From: Pedobacter chinensis
GTDB lineage: Bacteria > Bacteroidota > Bacteroidia > Sphingobacteriales > Sphingobacteriaceae
Length of the DNA: 64,000 nt
Assembly (NCBI RefSeq): GCF_003339865.1
Contig: NZ_QPKV01000009.1
Coordinates: 62,001 to 126,000, forward strand
Direction: 5' to 3'
The notes below the pieces were generated by a model, which did not search any database, was not told where the DNA came from, and saw only the letters and a program-made list of their open reading frames with translations. This document shows, one piece after another, positions 36,050-45,156 of this stretch. The translations under genes were made by a program, and so were the position numbers. The first letter of the stretch is position 1. Each line of letters starts with the position of its first letter.

Positions 36050-37378
36050 ATGGAGAAGCATGGCTGCAAGATAAAACCTTCAGGAGCTGTGGGGATTTTC
36101 TGGTTCCGTCGCGATTTACGTTTAGAAGATAATGCAGGCTTGTATCATGCACTTACTAGTAAACATCCGATTCTTCCTCTTTTCATTTTCGACAGAAACA
36201 TTCTTGATAAATTACCCAAAGATGATGCCCGGGTCACTTTCATTTATCAAACCGTTGAAAATTTAAAAAAGGAACTTCAAAATCACGGATCAGATTTACT
36301 GGTCAAATATGGTATGCCGGAAGAAGTTTGGCCCGAAATATTAAAAGACTATGAGATCAAAGAAGTTTACACCAATCATGATTATGAGCCTTACGCCCGC
36401 GAACGTGATCATAACGCAGCTGAATTTTTAATCAGTGAAAAAATTGCCTTTAAAACTTTTAAGGATCAGGTCATTTTTGAGAAAGGTGAAATCTTAAAAG
36501 CTGATCGAACACCTTATACTGTATTTACACCATTTTACAAACAGTGGCTTGCTAAGTTGAATGATTTTTATATCAAACCCTACCCTACAAAAAAATATTT
36601 TAATAATCTTTTTAAAACGAAACAGTTGCCATTACCCGGCTTAAAAGAAATGGGATTTAAAGAAAGTAATTTGGATTTCCCAAAAATCAGTTACCAAAAC
36701 AAGTTGGATGATTATGCAAAAGAAAGAGATTTCCCTGCTTTAGATGGAACAACGCATATTGGTTTACATTTACGGTTTGGAACATTAAGTATTCGAAAAG
36801 CGGTAAAAGATGCACTCGAAGCAAAGGCAAATGTTTGGCTTTCTGAATTGGCCTGGAGAGAGTTTTACATGATGATACTCTGGCATTTTCCGTATGCCGC
36901 TTTTGACTCCTTCAAAAAGCAATATGATAAAATTAAATGGCGCAATGATGAAAAAGAATTTAAGGCCTGGTGCGAAGGAAACACTGGTTACCCGATTGTT
37001 GATGCAGGCATGAGGCAGCTTAACAAAACGGGTTGGATGCATAACCGGGTACGCATGATTGTTGCCAGTTTTCTATCCAAACATTTATTAATCGATTGGC
37101 GCTGGGGAGAAACCTATTTTTCCGAAAAATTACTGGATTATGAAATGGCCAGCAATGTTGGTGGCTGGCAATGGGCTGCAGGATCAGGAAATGATGCCGC
37201 TCCTTACTTTAGGGTATTCAATCCGGAACTTCAAACTAAAAAATTCGATCCCAGGCAAGAGTATATCAAAAAATGGGTGCCGGAATTTGGGACCAAAAAA
37301 TATGCCCAACCTATAGTTGAGCATACATTTGCACGAGAAAGAGTGCTTAAAGTTTTTAAGGAAGCTTTATCTAGTTAG
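36050..37378 (+). CDS. phrB: Deoxyribodipyrimidine photolyase (class I)
   Basis: The 442-residue protein shows the class I pattern: AVGIFWFRRDLRLEDNAGLYHAL, the FAD region STIRKAVKDALEA with LRFGTLS, WLSELAWREFYMMILWHFP, and GYPIVDAGMRQLNKTGWMHNRVRMIVASFLSKHLLIDWRWGE, then DYEMASNVGGWQWAAGSGNDAAPYFR. The Trp residues for electron transfer and the MHNR signature are present. It splits cyclobutane pyrimidine dimers in DNA with light. The start codon follows the previous stop with no gap. Its end overlaps the convergent FKBP gene by 8 bp. Confidence 0.93.
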   Translation: MEKHGCKIKPSGAVGIFWFRRDLRLEDNAGLYHALTSKHPILPLFIFDRNILDKLPKDDARVTFIYQTVENLKKELQNHGSDLLVKYGMPEEVWPEILKDYEIKEVYTNHDYEPYARERDHNAAEFLISEKIAFKTFKDQVIFEKGEILKADRTPYTVFTPFYKQWLAKLNDFYIKPYPTKKYFNNLFKTKQLPLPGLKEMGFKESNLDFPKISYQNKLDDYAKERDFPALDGTTHIGLHLRFGTLSIRKAVKDALEAKANVWLSELAWREFYMMILWHFPYAAFDSFKKQYDKIKWRNDEKEFKAWCEGNTGYPIVDAGMRQLNKTGWMHNRVRMIVASFLSKHLLIDWRWGETYFSEKLLDYEMASNVGGWQWAAGSGNDAAPYFRVFNPELQTKKFDPRQEYIKKWVPEFGTKKYAQPIVEHTFARERVLKVFKEALSS

Positions 37379-38294
37379 TTACACTAACAATTTCGATATC
37401 GAAATCCAATGGTGCATTTTGAGGAATTGTTCCACCATTACCTCCACTTCCGTAAGCATATGCTGATGGAATAAGCATTCTAAATTTAGTTCCTACTTTG
37501 AATTTTGGAACCATTATTTGCCAGGCTTGAATAAGGCCGGATAATGTTGTTGAAAAAGTTCCATCGGTGGAAGAATCAAATACAGATCCATCTAACAAAC
37601 GGCCGGTATATTTAATTACAACAGTACTTGTTTCTGAATTAACATCGTCACCAGTTCCTAATGTATTTACAATATAATAAATTCCACTTGGATCTTTTGT
37701 TGCAGTCAATCCTTTAGAAGTTAAATAAGTTGTAATTCTATTATCATCAAGCAGTGCTTGTTTTTTATAGGAATATGTAGTAATTAATAAATCAATTATC
37801 TCATTTGAAGGGATATTGCCAGCACCATTTCTTCCAAACGCCAAATAAGAAGGTAATAATATTCTTGCTGTACCTCCAGGCTTCAATGCTTGAATCGCTG
37901 TACGTATTGCGGGAATATTATATGAACCAGAGTTTGTAGAGCTTGAAAGTGAGGAATTGTAAAACTGATTCGTATATCCCACAAATGTACCCAGATTGCC
38001 CAATAAAGGAGACTGAAGATATGTGGTTCCGCTTGATAAAGACTTTACCGTTAAATTGTAAAGAACAGAATCTGTATTTTTAAAACTATCTCCGGTACCA
38101 GGAGAGGTTATCTGATAATAAAATCCGCTTTTATCCGGATCTTGTACCATAACTGATGTGAGATTATTTTTAGAGATAAAAGACTGAATAGCACTGTCAT
38201 CAATTGATTGGATGCTTTCATACTCTTTTTTACACGCAGAAAAGAGTACAGTAGCCAAAATGAATAACAGGCTAAGTTTGGTAAATTTGTTCAT
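37371..38294 (-). CDS. FKBP-type peptidyl-prolyl isomerase lipoprotein with two FKBP-like domains
   Basis: The 307-residue protein has a lipoprotein leader (LFILATVLFSACKKEYES). A first FKBP-like domain (about 30-180) has lost the usual YTGKLLDGTVFDSS core, whereas the second (about 190-307) is regular: VVIKYTGRLLDGSVFDSS, LIQAWQIMVPKFKVGTKFRMLIPSAYAYG and PLDFDIEIVSV. It probably assists folding of outer-membrane or exported proteins in the periplasm. It starts right after the stop of the single-domain FKBP gene. The first domain may serve as a substrate-binding or dimer module. Confidence 0.88.
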   Translation of the reverse strand: MNKFTKLSLLFILATVLFSACKKEYESIQSIDDSAIQSFISKNNLTSVMVQDPDKSGFYYQITSPGTGDSFKNTDSVLYNLTVKSLSSGTTYLQSPLLGNLGTFVGYTNQFYNSSLSSSTNSGSYNIPAIRTAIQALKPGGTARILLPSYLAFGRNGAGNIPSNEIIDLLITTYSYKKQALLDDNRITTYLTSKGLTATKDPSGIYYIVNTLGTGDDVNSETSTVVIKYTGRLLDGSVFDSSTDGTFSTTLSGLIQAWQIMVPKFKVGTKFRMLIPSAYAYGSGGNGGTIPQNAPLDFDIEIVSVTN

Positions 38295-38783
38295 TTAGTT
38301 TGTAACGTCTGTAAGTGTTATGTTAAAATCAAGGATAGAATTTGCAGGCAAGATATTGCCTTGAGCCACATTTCCATAACCATAGAACGATGGAATGATT
38401 AACCGGATTTTTCCACCTTTTTGTATTTTCGGAATACCAAGTTGCCAGCCGCCAATTACTCTGCCAAGCGCAAATGTTATTGGTGTTCCTTTAGAGCTAT
38501 CGAAAATAGTTCCGTCTAATAATCTACCCTCATAATCGGCTGAGATTTGTGTAGCTGAATTGTAAACAACGTTACCATTACCAGGTTCAATAATCTGATA
38601 GAAAATCCCATATTGATCTTTAAGAGCGGGAATATTATTAGCTTTTATAAACGCCCTGATTGCGGTTGTATCGGCTCTAAACTGAGGTTCAGGGTCATAA
38701 ACATCCACGCTTTTCTTACTACAGGCAGCAAAGCATCCGGCAATGCAAACCAATAATATCATATATCTAAACTTAACCATCAT
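38295..38783 (-). CDS. FKBP-type peptidyl-prolyl isomerase lipoprotein
   Basis: The frame has ATG codons at 38789, 38783 and 38780. The promoter pattern at 38787-38818 overlaps the first, so I take the second (MMVKFRYMILLVCIAGCFAACSKK); the true start is not certain. The lipoprotein leader ends FAAC. The FKBP domain (about 60-162) has QISADYEGRLLDGTIFDSS, VIGGWQLGIPKIQKGGKIRLIIPSFYGYG and ILDFNITLTDV, the active-site surface being preserved. It is followed at once by a two-domain FKBP lipoprotein. Confidence 0.88.
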   Translation of the reverse strand: MMVKFRYMILLVCIAGCFAACSKKSVDVYDPEPQFRADTTAIRAFIKANNIPALKDQYGIFYQIIEPGNGNVVYNSATQISADYEGRLLDGTIFDSSKGTPITFALGRVIGGWQLGIPKIQKGGKIRLIIPSFYGYGNVAQGNILPANSILDFNITLTDVTN

Positions 38784-38786
38784 CCG

Positions 38787-38818
38787 CAAAAATAAGCTTT
38801 TAATATGGATGCTACAAT
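38787..38818 (-). promoter_or_regulatory. Putative promoter of the FKBP gene pair
   Basis: On the minus strand TATTTTTG (38787-38794) fits TANNTTTG and ATTG lies 20 bp upstream (plus-strand CAAT, 38815-38818). The start of transcription would then fall at or near the ATG codons at 38780-38783. Confidence 0.4.
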
Positions 38819-38851
38819 TTTTAACCTATTTTAACAAATGTATAAAGCGAA

Positions 38852-38949
38852 AAGACCAAAGCTGAAAGACTAGAGCAACATAGCTACAAATTATACAGGA
38901 CTTTGTCATCTGTTATTTGAGCCCAGTCGGGTTTTTCAGCTTTGGTCTT
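38852..38949. repeat. Inverted repeat of the GACCAAAGCTGAAA type
   Basis: AAGACCAAAGCTGAAA (38852-38867) and TTTCAGCTTTGGTCTT (38934-38949) are perfect 16-bp inverted copies about 66 bp apart. The right arm is followed by AAGCTTTTGGCTTTT. The same words recur downstream of the gene ending at 49985. It stands between the acyl-CoA dehydrogenase end and the FKBP genes. Confidence 0.8.
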
Positions 38950-38971
38950 TAAGCTTTTGGCTTTTATAACC

Positions 38972-40765
38972 TTAAAAAATATATTTGTTCGCTTCAATTA
39001 ATTGCTGTGCAACTCTTTGGCGGGCATCTTTAACATTAAACGGCTCTACTTTAGTAAAACGGCGTAAACCGACTAACATCATACGCTGCTCATCACCCTC
39101 TGCGAAAGCCCAAAGCGCTTCTTTACCTGCTTTTGCAATTCCATCAACAGCCTCAACCATGTAAATCTTCAATAAATCTAACTGACCAGCCGCTGCTTCT
39201 TCGCCACGCATAGCAACCAATTTCTCTGTTCTGAGTAAAGCTGATTCAAGCACATAAACATAACCAGCCATATCAGCAATGTTCATTAAAATTTCCTGCT
39301 CTTTGCTTAATGTCATCATTAATTTTTGAACCGCAGCACCGGCAACCATTAAAGTTGCTTTCTTTAAATTCGCTAAAACTTTTTTCTCCGCGGCAAACAA
39401 AGTAGTGTCTTCTTCACCGAAATCAGGAATACTCATTAATTCTGCCGCAACTGCTGTTGCCGGGGTCATTAAATCCAACTCCCCTTTCATGGCACGTTTC
39501 AGCATCATATCAACTGTTAATAAACGATTAATTTCATTTGTTCCTTCAAAAATTCTATTGATACGGGCATCGCGATAAGCCCTGTCCATTGGTGCATCGG
39601 CACTAAAACCCATACCGCCATAAATCTGAACGCCCTCATCAACGGTATAATCCAATGCCTCTGAACCCCAAACTTTAAGTATGGCACATTCAACCGCAAA
39701 TTGCTCAACAGATTTTAATCTGGCTTTGCCAGATTCCATTCCACCTGCCACCAACTGATCGTATGTATCATCAATATTTTGTCCTGCACGGTAATTTGCT
39801 GCATCAACTGCATAAAGTTTAGATGCCATTTCAGCAATCTTAAAACGGATAGCACCATATTTAGAAATCGGACGACCAAACTGGCTACGTTCATTGGCGT
39901 AGTTAATGGCTGTGCTCAACGTAACCTTCGAGGCACCAATTGCAGCTGCAGATAATTTAATACGGCCAATGTTTAAAATGTTTACCGCGATTTTGAAACC
40001 ATTTTCTCTTTCGCTTAACATATTCTCAACCGGAACCGGGCAATCATTAAAGAAAACCTGACGGGTTGACGAACCTTTGATGCCCATTTTATGCTCTTCC
40101 GGATTCATTGTGATACCGCCAAAATCTTTCTCTACAATAAATGCAGTTAAGTTTTTATCGTCATCAATTTTGGCAAAAACAATAAAGATATCTGCGAAAC
40201 CGCCATTGGTGATCCACATTTTCTGTCCGTTGATGATGTAGTGTTTACCATCCTCGCTTAATTTTGCCTTGGTTTTGCCTGAGTTTGCATCTGAACCTGA
40301 ATTTGGCTCAGTTAGGCAATAAGCTGCTTTCCATTCGCCTGAACCTAATTTGGGAATATATTTGGACTTTTGCTCTTCATTACCATAATATAAAATTGGC
40401 AAAGTACCAATTCCGGTATGTGCTGAAAGCGCAACCGCAAATGAGTGACCTGCACCAACCACATCAGCAACCAGCATTGAAGTGTTGAAGTTTTTACCAA
40501 AACCACCATATTCTTCAGGAACAGAAACTCCAAGAATACCCAATTCGCCCGCTTTAGTTAAAAGCGTTGGCATCAATTCAGGATCTTCCTGTTTATCAAT
40601 TTTATCTAAATTTGGATAAACTTCAGCTTCTAAAAAATCGCGGCAAGTTTGCGCAATCATTTGTTGCTCTTCATCAAATTCTTCAGGAATAAATACATCC
40701 TGGTAAGTCGTTTCCTTAATTAAGAATTCACCGCCTTTAATTGTTTTTTTTTCAGTTGTTTCCAT
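38972..40765 (-). CDS. Acyl-CoA dehydrogenase
   Basis: The 597-residue protein has the N-terminal helical domain (DEEQQMIAQTCRDFLEAEVYP), the beta domain with AAYCLTEPNSGSDANSGKT and KMWITNGGFADIFIVFAK, and the C-terminal domain with YANERSQFGRPISKYGAI and the catalytic-Glu region RIFEGTNEINRLLT. An extra helical domain of about 190 residues follows, as in the longer Bacteroidota and very-long-chain-type enzymes. It carries out the first, FAD-dependent step of beta-oxidation. It is downstream of the thiolase gene but is now separated from it by a repeat-flanked small gene. Confidence 0.95.
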   Translation of the reverse strand: METTEKKTIKGGEFLIKETTYQDVFIPEEFDEEQQMIAQTCRDFLEAEVYPNLDKIDKQEDPELMPTLLTKAGELGILGVSVPEEYGGFGKNFNTSMLVADVVGAGHSFAVALSAHTGIGTLPILYYGNEEQKSKYIPKLGSGEWKAAYCLTEPNSGSDANSGKTKAKLSEDGKHYIINGQKMWITNGGFADIFIVFAKIDDDKNLTAFIVEKDFGGITMNPEEHKMGIKGSSTRQVFFNDCPVPVENMLSERENGFKIAVNILNIGRIKLSAAAIGASKVTLSTAINYANERSQFGRPISKYGAIRFKIAEMASKLYAVDAANYRAGQNIDDTYDQLVAGGMESGKARLKSVEQFAVECAILKVWGSEALDYTVDEGVQIYGGMGFSADAPMDRAYRDARINRIFEGTNEINRLLTVDMMLKRAMKGELDLMTPATAVAAELMSIPDFGEEDTTLFAAEKKVLANLKKATLMVAGAAVQKLMMTLSKEQEILMNIADMAGYVYVLESALLRTEKLVAMRGEEAAAGQLDLLKIYMVEAVDGIAKAGKEALWAFAEGDEQRMMLVGLRRFTKVEPFNVKDARQRVAQQLIEANKYIF

Positions 40766-40784
40766 TTTAATAGTATCTAGTAGC

Positions 40785-40915
40785 GAGTATCAAGTATCAA
40801 GACAAAGTCCGGAAACGAGAATCACTAAGTTAATTAGTATTTAGTAGTGAGTATTGAGACAAAATCCAGAGCCACTACGTTTATAAGTATTTAGTAGCGA
40901 ATATCAACACAAGTC
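40785..40915. repeat. Degenerate tandem repeats of AGTATTTAGTAGCGA type
   Basis: Three loose copies of AGTATNTAGTAG(C/T)GA(G/A)TAT(C/T) followed by ACAA(A/G)(T/A) begin near 40785, 40837 and 40899. The first contains AGTATCAAGTATCAAGA, the inverted form of the repeat that brackets the S23 gene. Confidence 0.7.
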
Positions 40916-40964
40916 TAAAAACTTTAAATCGCCAATATTTTATATTTTTTAAATTTGCCTGGAA

Positions 40965-40994
40965 TCTTGATACTTGATAATCATATCTTGATTC
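40965..40994. repeat. Left direct repeat bracketing the S23 gene
   Basis: A 30-bp segment beginning TCTTGATACTTGATAATC is matched at 41436-41465 in the same direction with 27 of 30 identical bases. The pair encloses exactly one gene. Confidence 0.85.
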
Positions 40995-41004
40995 TTAAGA
41001 CTAC

Positions 41005-41355
41005 TTAAATTAATTTTCTTTCTAACGAGTAAACCATTTTCTGAATTTCAGTTGTTTTTTCAATTAAGTTAGCGGCCAAACCATCATCTAAAAGTTCAAG
41101 CATATTGGAAATAATTATCTGGGTTTCCAACTCAAAAGCCGAACCTTGGCTTATTGTTAAAAAATGTTTGAACTGAGCACCACTTCCTCTACCAGAACCC
41201 TCAGCAATATTTGAGGGAATTGAAACTGAACATCTTTTCATTTGTGAAATTAATCCAAATTTTTCATCACTAGGCAAAAGCAATGTCGCTTTATAAACCT
41301 CAACAGCTAATTCAATAGATTTTTGCCAAACTTTTAATTCTTTAAAATTGTGCAT
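41005..41355 (-). CDS. S23-type four-helix-bundle protein
   Basis: The 116-residue protein matches the four helix bundle / 23S intervening-sequence protein family: MHNFKELKVWQKSIELAVEVYKAT, the signature FGLISQMKRCSVSIPSNIAEGSGRGS, and FKHFLTISQGSAFELETQIIIS. Relatives are encoded by intervening sequences in 23S rRNA genes and by diversity-generating retroelements (Avd), where the basic bundle binds nucleic acid. Here it stands alone, with no rRNA or reverse transcriptase nearby. It sits inside the fatty-acid oxidation gene cluster and is bracketed by direct repeats, which suggests that it arrived as a cassette. Confidence 0.93.
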   Translation of the reverse strand: MHNFKELKVWQKSIELAVEVYKATLLLPSDEKFGLISQMKRCSVSIPSNIAEGSGRGSGAQFKHFLTISQGSAFELETQIIISNMLELLDDGLAANLIEKTTEIQKMVYSLERKLI

Positions 41356-41435
41356 GTGCTTTTAGTTTTAAATTATGAATACAAATATGTTCGGGATGAA
41401 TTTGTTATGATGCCACTAAAGCGTTCGCTATTCAA

Positions 41436-41465
41436 TCTTGATACTTGATACTCATATCTCGATAC
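41436..41465. repeat. Right direct repeat bracketing the S23 gene
   Basis: A 30-bp segment beginning TCTTGATACTTGATACTC matches the segment at 40965-40994 in direct orientation (27 of 30). It stops 3 bp before the thiolase stop codon. Confidence 0.85.
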
Positions 41466-41468
41466 TAA

Positions 41469-42644
41469 TTACAGCAACTCAAAAATCCCCGCTGCACCCT
41501 GCCCTGTACCTACGCACATGGTTACCATTCCGTATTTCTTGTTTTGTCTTTTCAGCTCATTCATCATTTGAACAGTTAATTTAGCACCCGTACAACCCAG
41601 CGGATGCCCTAATGCAATGGCGCCACCGTTTACATTAATGATATCCGGATTCAAATCCAATGTTCTGATAATGGCTAAGGATTGAGATGCAAATGCCTCG
41701 TTCAATTCAATTAAATCAATATCATCTTGTTTCAAACCTGCTTGCTTCAATGCTTTTGGAATAGCTTCAATCGGACCAATTCCCATAATTCTTGGCGGAA
41801 CACCTGCTACACCGTAACTTACCAATCTTGCAATCGGCTCTGCATTCAGCTCCTTCATTTTCTTTTCAGAAACCACTAAAACAAATGCTGCACCATCAGA
41901 TGTTTGCGAAGAATTACCAGCGGTTACGCTTCCAACAGCATCAAAAACAGGCTTTAATTTTGCCAATTTTTCCAGAGTGGTATCGGCACGCGGACCTTCA
42001 TCTGTATCCACCACATAAGAACGGGTTTTCTTTTTAAGGTGCTCATCCAGATAATTTTCATTTACCGTGATGGGCAACACGCCATCTTTTAAATGACCAT
42101 TTTTGATGGCATGGATTGCTTTTTCATGAGATTTCAGAGAAAATGCATCCTGATCCTCGCGGCTCACGTTGTACTCTTTGGCAACGGCCTCTGCCGTTAA
42201 GCCCATTCCCCAATACCAATCCGGATTATTTTTCGCAACCTCAGCATTTGGCACTAATTTCCAACCACCAAAAGGCATTCCACTCATTACCTCAACACCA
42301 CCGGCGATAATACAATCAGCCATTCCAGCCTTAATTTTGGCAACTGCAGTAGCAATCGTATCCAAACCTGATGCGCAATAACGGTTTACTGTAACTCCTG
42401 GAACTTTGTCGGTATCCAAACCCATCAGCGAAATCATTCGGGCAATATTCAACCCCTGTTCTGCTTCTGGCGTGGCATTGCCTACAATTACATCATCAAT
42501 TTGTTCTTTATCCAAATTCGGAACCGACGCGACTAAAGCTCTAATCACTTCTGCGGCCAGATCATCAGCTCTCGTAAAACGGAATACCCCGCGTGGCGCT
42601 TTGCCAACTGCTGTACGATATCCGGCTATAATATATGCTTCCAT
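41469..42644 (-). CDS. fadA: Acetyl-CoA C-acyltransferase (thiolase)
   Basis: The 391-residue protein has the thiolase landmarks: the nucleophilic Cys90 in VNRYCASGLDTIATA, the NEAFASQ loop, the conserved GGAIALGHPLGCTGA with His, and the second Cys in MCVGTGQGAAGIFELL at the C-terminus. It cleaves 3-ketoacyl-CoA with CoA in the last step of beta-oxidation. It starts 95 bp after the FadN-like fusion gene on the same strand. Confidence 0.95.
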   Translation of the reverse strand: MEAYIIAGYRTAVGKAPRGVFRFTRADDLAAEVIRALVASVPNLDKEQIDDVIVGNATPEAEQGLNIARMISLMGLDTDKVPGVTVNRYCASGLDTIATAVAKIKAGMADCIIAGGVEVMSGMPFGGWKLVPNAEVAKNNPDWYWGMGLTAEAVAKEYNVSREDQDAFSLKSHEKAIHAIKNGHLKDGVLPITVNENYLDEHLKKKTRSYVVDTDEGPRADTTLEKLAKLKPVFDAVGSVTAGNSSQTSDGAAFVLVVSEKKMKELNAEPIARLVSYGVAGVPPRIMGIGPIEAIPKALKQAGLKQDDIDLIELNEAFASQSLAIIRTLDLNPDIINVNGGAIALGHPLGCTGAKLTVQMMNELKRQNKKYGMVTMCVGTGQGAAGIFELL

Positions 42645-42738
42645 TCTATTTTAGTATTTCTTATGGCGCTAGCCAATATTATCTTTTTAATTGCTTTGTC
42701 ATTCTATTGCTCCTTGCCGTGGCTAAGCAAGTTCACAT

Positions 42739-45144
42739 CTAATTCCTCAACGGCTTTCCTTTAGTTATTATACTTTGAATACGTTCTAAACTCTTGCGTT
42801 CTCCCGCCAGCGATAAAAATGCTTCTCTTTCCAAATCCAATAAATATTGTTCGCTTACTTCGGTTGGATATGACAAGTCACCGCCGCACATCACGTAGCC
42901 TAACTTCTCTGAGATTTTTTTATCATGTTCGGAAATGAAATGACCGGCATACATGCTGTTTGCGCCTGCGTAAACAATTCCCAAGCCTTGTTTTCCTAAA
43001 ACCTTAATGTCAGTTCTTTGAACAGGTTTAGTATAACCCGCATCGGCCAATTCAATCGCTTTAGCTTTAGCGTCGGCCAATAAACGGTTACGGTTCATCG
43101 AAATGGAGAATTTATCTTTTTGCAAATAACCCAACTCATAGGCTTCGTATCCGGAAGTGGAAACCTTAGCCATTCCGATGGTTAAGAAACGATCTTTCAA
43201 GGCATTTTGAACAATTTGATCATCTTTAAATTCATCAGATGCACGTAAAGCGAACTCTTTTGTTCCGCCCCCGCCAGGAATAACGCCAACACCAAATTCG
43301 ACCAATCCCATATAAGTTTCAGCAGAAAGCTGAACATGATCGGCATGTAAACTGAATTCGCAGCCACCACCCAAGGTTAAATTATGAGGCGCAACCACAA
43401 CAGGAATTGAAGAATAACGAATGCGCATTGAAGTATTCTGGAACATACGGATGGCGATGTTCAATTCATCCCACTCCTGCTCAACCGCCATCATGAAAAT
43501 CATACCGACGTTAGCACCAGCAGAGAAATTTGCGCCGTCATTACCGATAACCAGGCCGCGGTATTCTTTTTCGGCCATATCAATTGCTTTGTTAATTCCT
43601 GCAATTACATCGCCGCCAATGGTATTCATTTTGGTATGGAATTCGACATTTAAAATGCCATCGCCTAAATCAATGATCGAAACACCAGAGTTTTTCCAAA
43701 GCGTTTTGTTATCCCTGATGTTATCCAGAATAATAAATTCATCAGTTCCGGGAAGTGTTTTGTAAGATTTAGATGGAATGTCATAATATTTTTTCACACC
43801 ACCTTCAACTTTGTAGAATGAAGTATTTCCGGCATCGAGCATTTCATGTACCCAGGCCGCAGCCTTATTTCCATATTGCTCCATTCCTTCGATTGCTTCT
43901 TTCACGCCAACGGCATCCCAAAGCTCAAACGGACCCAATTCCCACCCGAAACCTGCACGCATGGCATCGTCAATTCGATACAGCTCATCAGAAATTTCGG
44001 GAATTCTATCCGATACATATTCAAATAATCCGAAAGAAGAATGGCGGAACAACTCGCCTGCTTTATCTTTTCCCTTTGCAAAAATCTTCATGCGTTCGCG
44101 AAGATTTTCAACCGGCTTCGTCATTTCCAAAGTGGCCGATTTTACTTTTTGCTGAGGTTTATATTCTAAAGTTTTTAAATCCAACGCAAGGATTTCAGTT
44201 TTACCTTCGGCTGTTTTAGTTTTTTTATAGAAGCCTTGTTTGGTTTTATCGCCAAGCCATTTATGCTCTTCCATTTTTTGCACGTATGCAGGAAGTTTAA
44301 ACAGTTCATGCGCTTTATCATCCAGACAATTATCATAAAGTCCTTTTGCCACCTTAATCATGGTATCCAAGCCTACCACATCTGAAGTACGGAAGGTGGC
44401 CGATTTTGGCCTGCCTAAAGCAGGTCCAGTGAATTTATCGACCTCTTCAACCGTTAAATCCAGTTTCTCAACCAAATGCAACAGTGCCATGATTGAATAC
44501 ACACCAACGCGGTTTGCAATAAATGCAGGCGTATCTTTACATAAAACAGTTGTTTTACCTAAGAACTTATCGCCATAATGCATTAAAAAATCTACAATTT
44601 CTGGTTTGGTATATGGCGTTGGAATAATCTCCAACAATTTTAAATAGCGTGGTGGATTGAAAAAGTGAGTTCCGCAAAAATGGGCTTTAAAATCTTCACT
44701 TCTGCCTTCTGCCATTAAATGAATGGGAATACCCGATGTATTGGAAGTAATCAGCGTTCCGGGCTTACGGAATTGTTCTACCTGCTCAAAAACCTTCTTT
44801 TTGATGTCAAGATTTTCTACAACAACCTCAATCACCCAATCGTAACCGGCAATTTTTGGCATATCATCGTCGAAGTTTCCGGTTTTGATTTTATTCAATA
44901 CCTTTTTAGAATAAACCGGAGATGGATTTGTTTTTACAGCGGTTTGCAGCGCTGTATTTACAATACGGTTTTTTACCGCTGGTTTATCTAATGTCAATCC
45001 TTTTGCCTGCTCTTCGGGGGTCAGGTCTTTAGGGGCAATATCCAAAAGCAAAACCTCTACGCCAATATTGGCGAAGTGGCACGCAATACGCGATCCCATA
45101 ATACCTGAGCCTAAAACAGCAACCTTATTAATGCTTCGTTTCAT
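42739..45144 (-). CDS. 3-hydroxyacyl-CoA dehydrogenase / enoyl-CoA hydratase fusion (FadN type)
   Basis: The 801-residue protein begins with the NAD-binding motif VAVLGSGIMGSRIACHFANIG, continues with THFFNPPRYLKLLEIIPT and the C-terminal dehydrogenase helices (RVGVYSIMALLHLV), and ends with a crotonase domain (about 500-720; GDGILNVEFHTKMNTIG, ANFSAGANVG, LTLGGGCEFSLHAD). Domain order is dehydrogenase first, hydratase second, as in Bacillus FadN and opposite to E. coli FadB. It performs the hydration and oxidation steps of beta-oxidation. The MarR regulator gene ends 12 bp before it. Confidence 0.95.
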   Translation of the reverse strand: MKRSINKVAVLGSGIMGSRIACHFANIGVEVLLLDIAPKDLTPEEQAKGLTLDKPAVKNRIVNTALQTAVKTNPSPVYSKKVLNKIKTGNFDDDMPKIAGYDWVIEVVVENLDIKKKVFEQVEQFRKPGTLITSNTSGIPIHLMAEGRSEDFKAHFCGTHFFNPPRYLKLLEIIPTPYTKPEIVDFLMHYGDKFLGKTTVLCKDTPAFIANRVGVYSIMALLHLVEKLDLTVEEVDKFTGPALGRPKSATFRTSDVVGLDTMIKVAKGLYDNCLDDKAHELFKLPAYVQKMEEHKWLGDKTKQGFYKKTKTAEGKTEILALDLKTLEYKPQQKVKSATLEMTKPVENLRERMKIFAKGKDKAGELFRHSSFGLFEYVSDRIPEISDELYRIDDAMRAGFGWELGPFELWDAVGVKEAIEGMEQYGNKAAAWVHEMLDAGNTSFYKVEGGVKKYYDIPSKSYKTLPGTDEFIILDNIRDNKTLWKNSGVSIIDLGDGILNVEFHTKMNTIGGDVIAGINKAIDMAEKEYRGLVIGNDGANFSAGANVGMIFMMAVEQEWDELNIAIRMFQNTSMRIRYSSIPVVVAPHNLTLGGGCEFSLHADHVQLSAETYMGLVEFGVGVIPGGGGTKEFALRASDEFKDDQIVQNALKDRFLTIGMAKVSTSGYEAYELGYLQKDKFSISMNRNRLLADAKAKAIELADAGYTKPVQRTDIKVLGKQGLGIVYAGANSMYAGHFISEHDKKISEKLGYVMCGGDLSYPTEVSEQYLLDLEREAFLSLAGERKSLERIQSIITKGKPLRN

Positions 45145-45156
45145 TATAAATTATAT

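Noticed and set aside
41005..41355. 23S rRNA intervening sequence
   Set aside because: The protein family fits, but there is no rRNA sequence on either side.
41005..41355. Diversity-generating retroelement (Avd gene)
   Set aside because: The protein is S23/Avd-like, but no reverse transcriptase, template repeat or variable repeat was found nearby.
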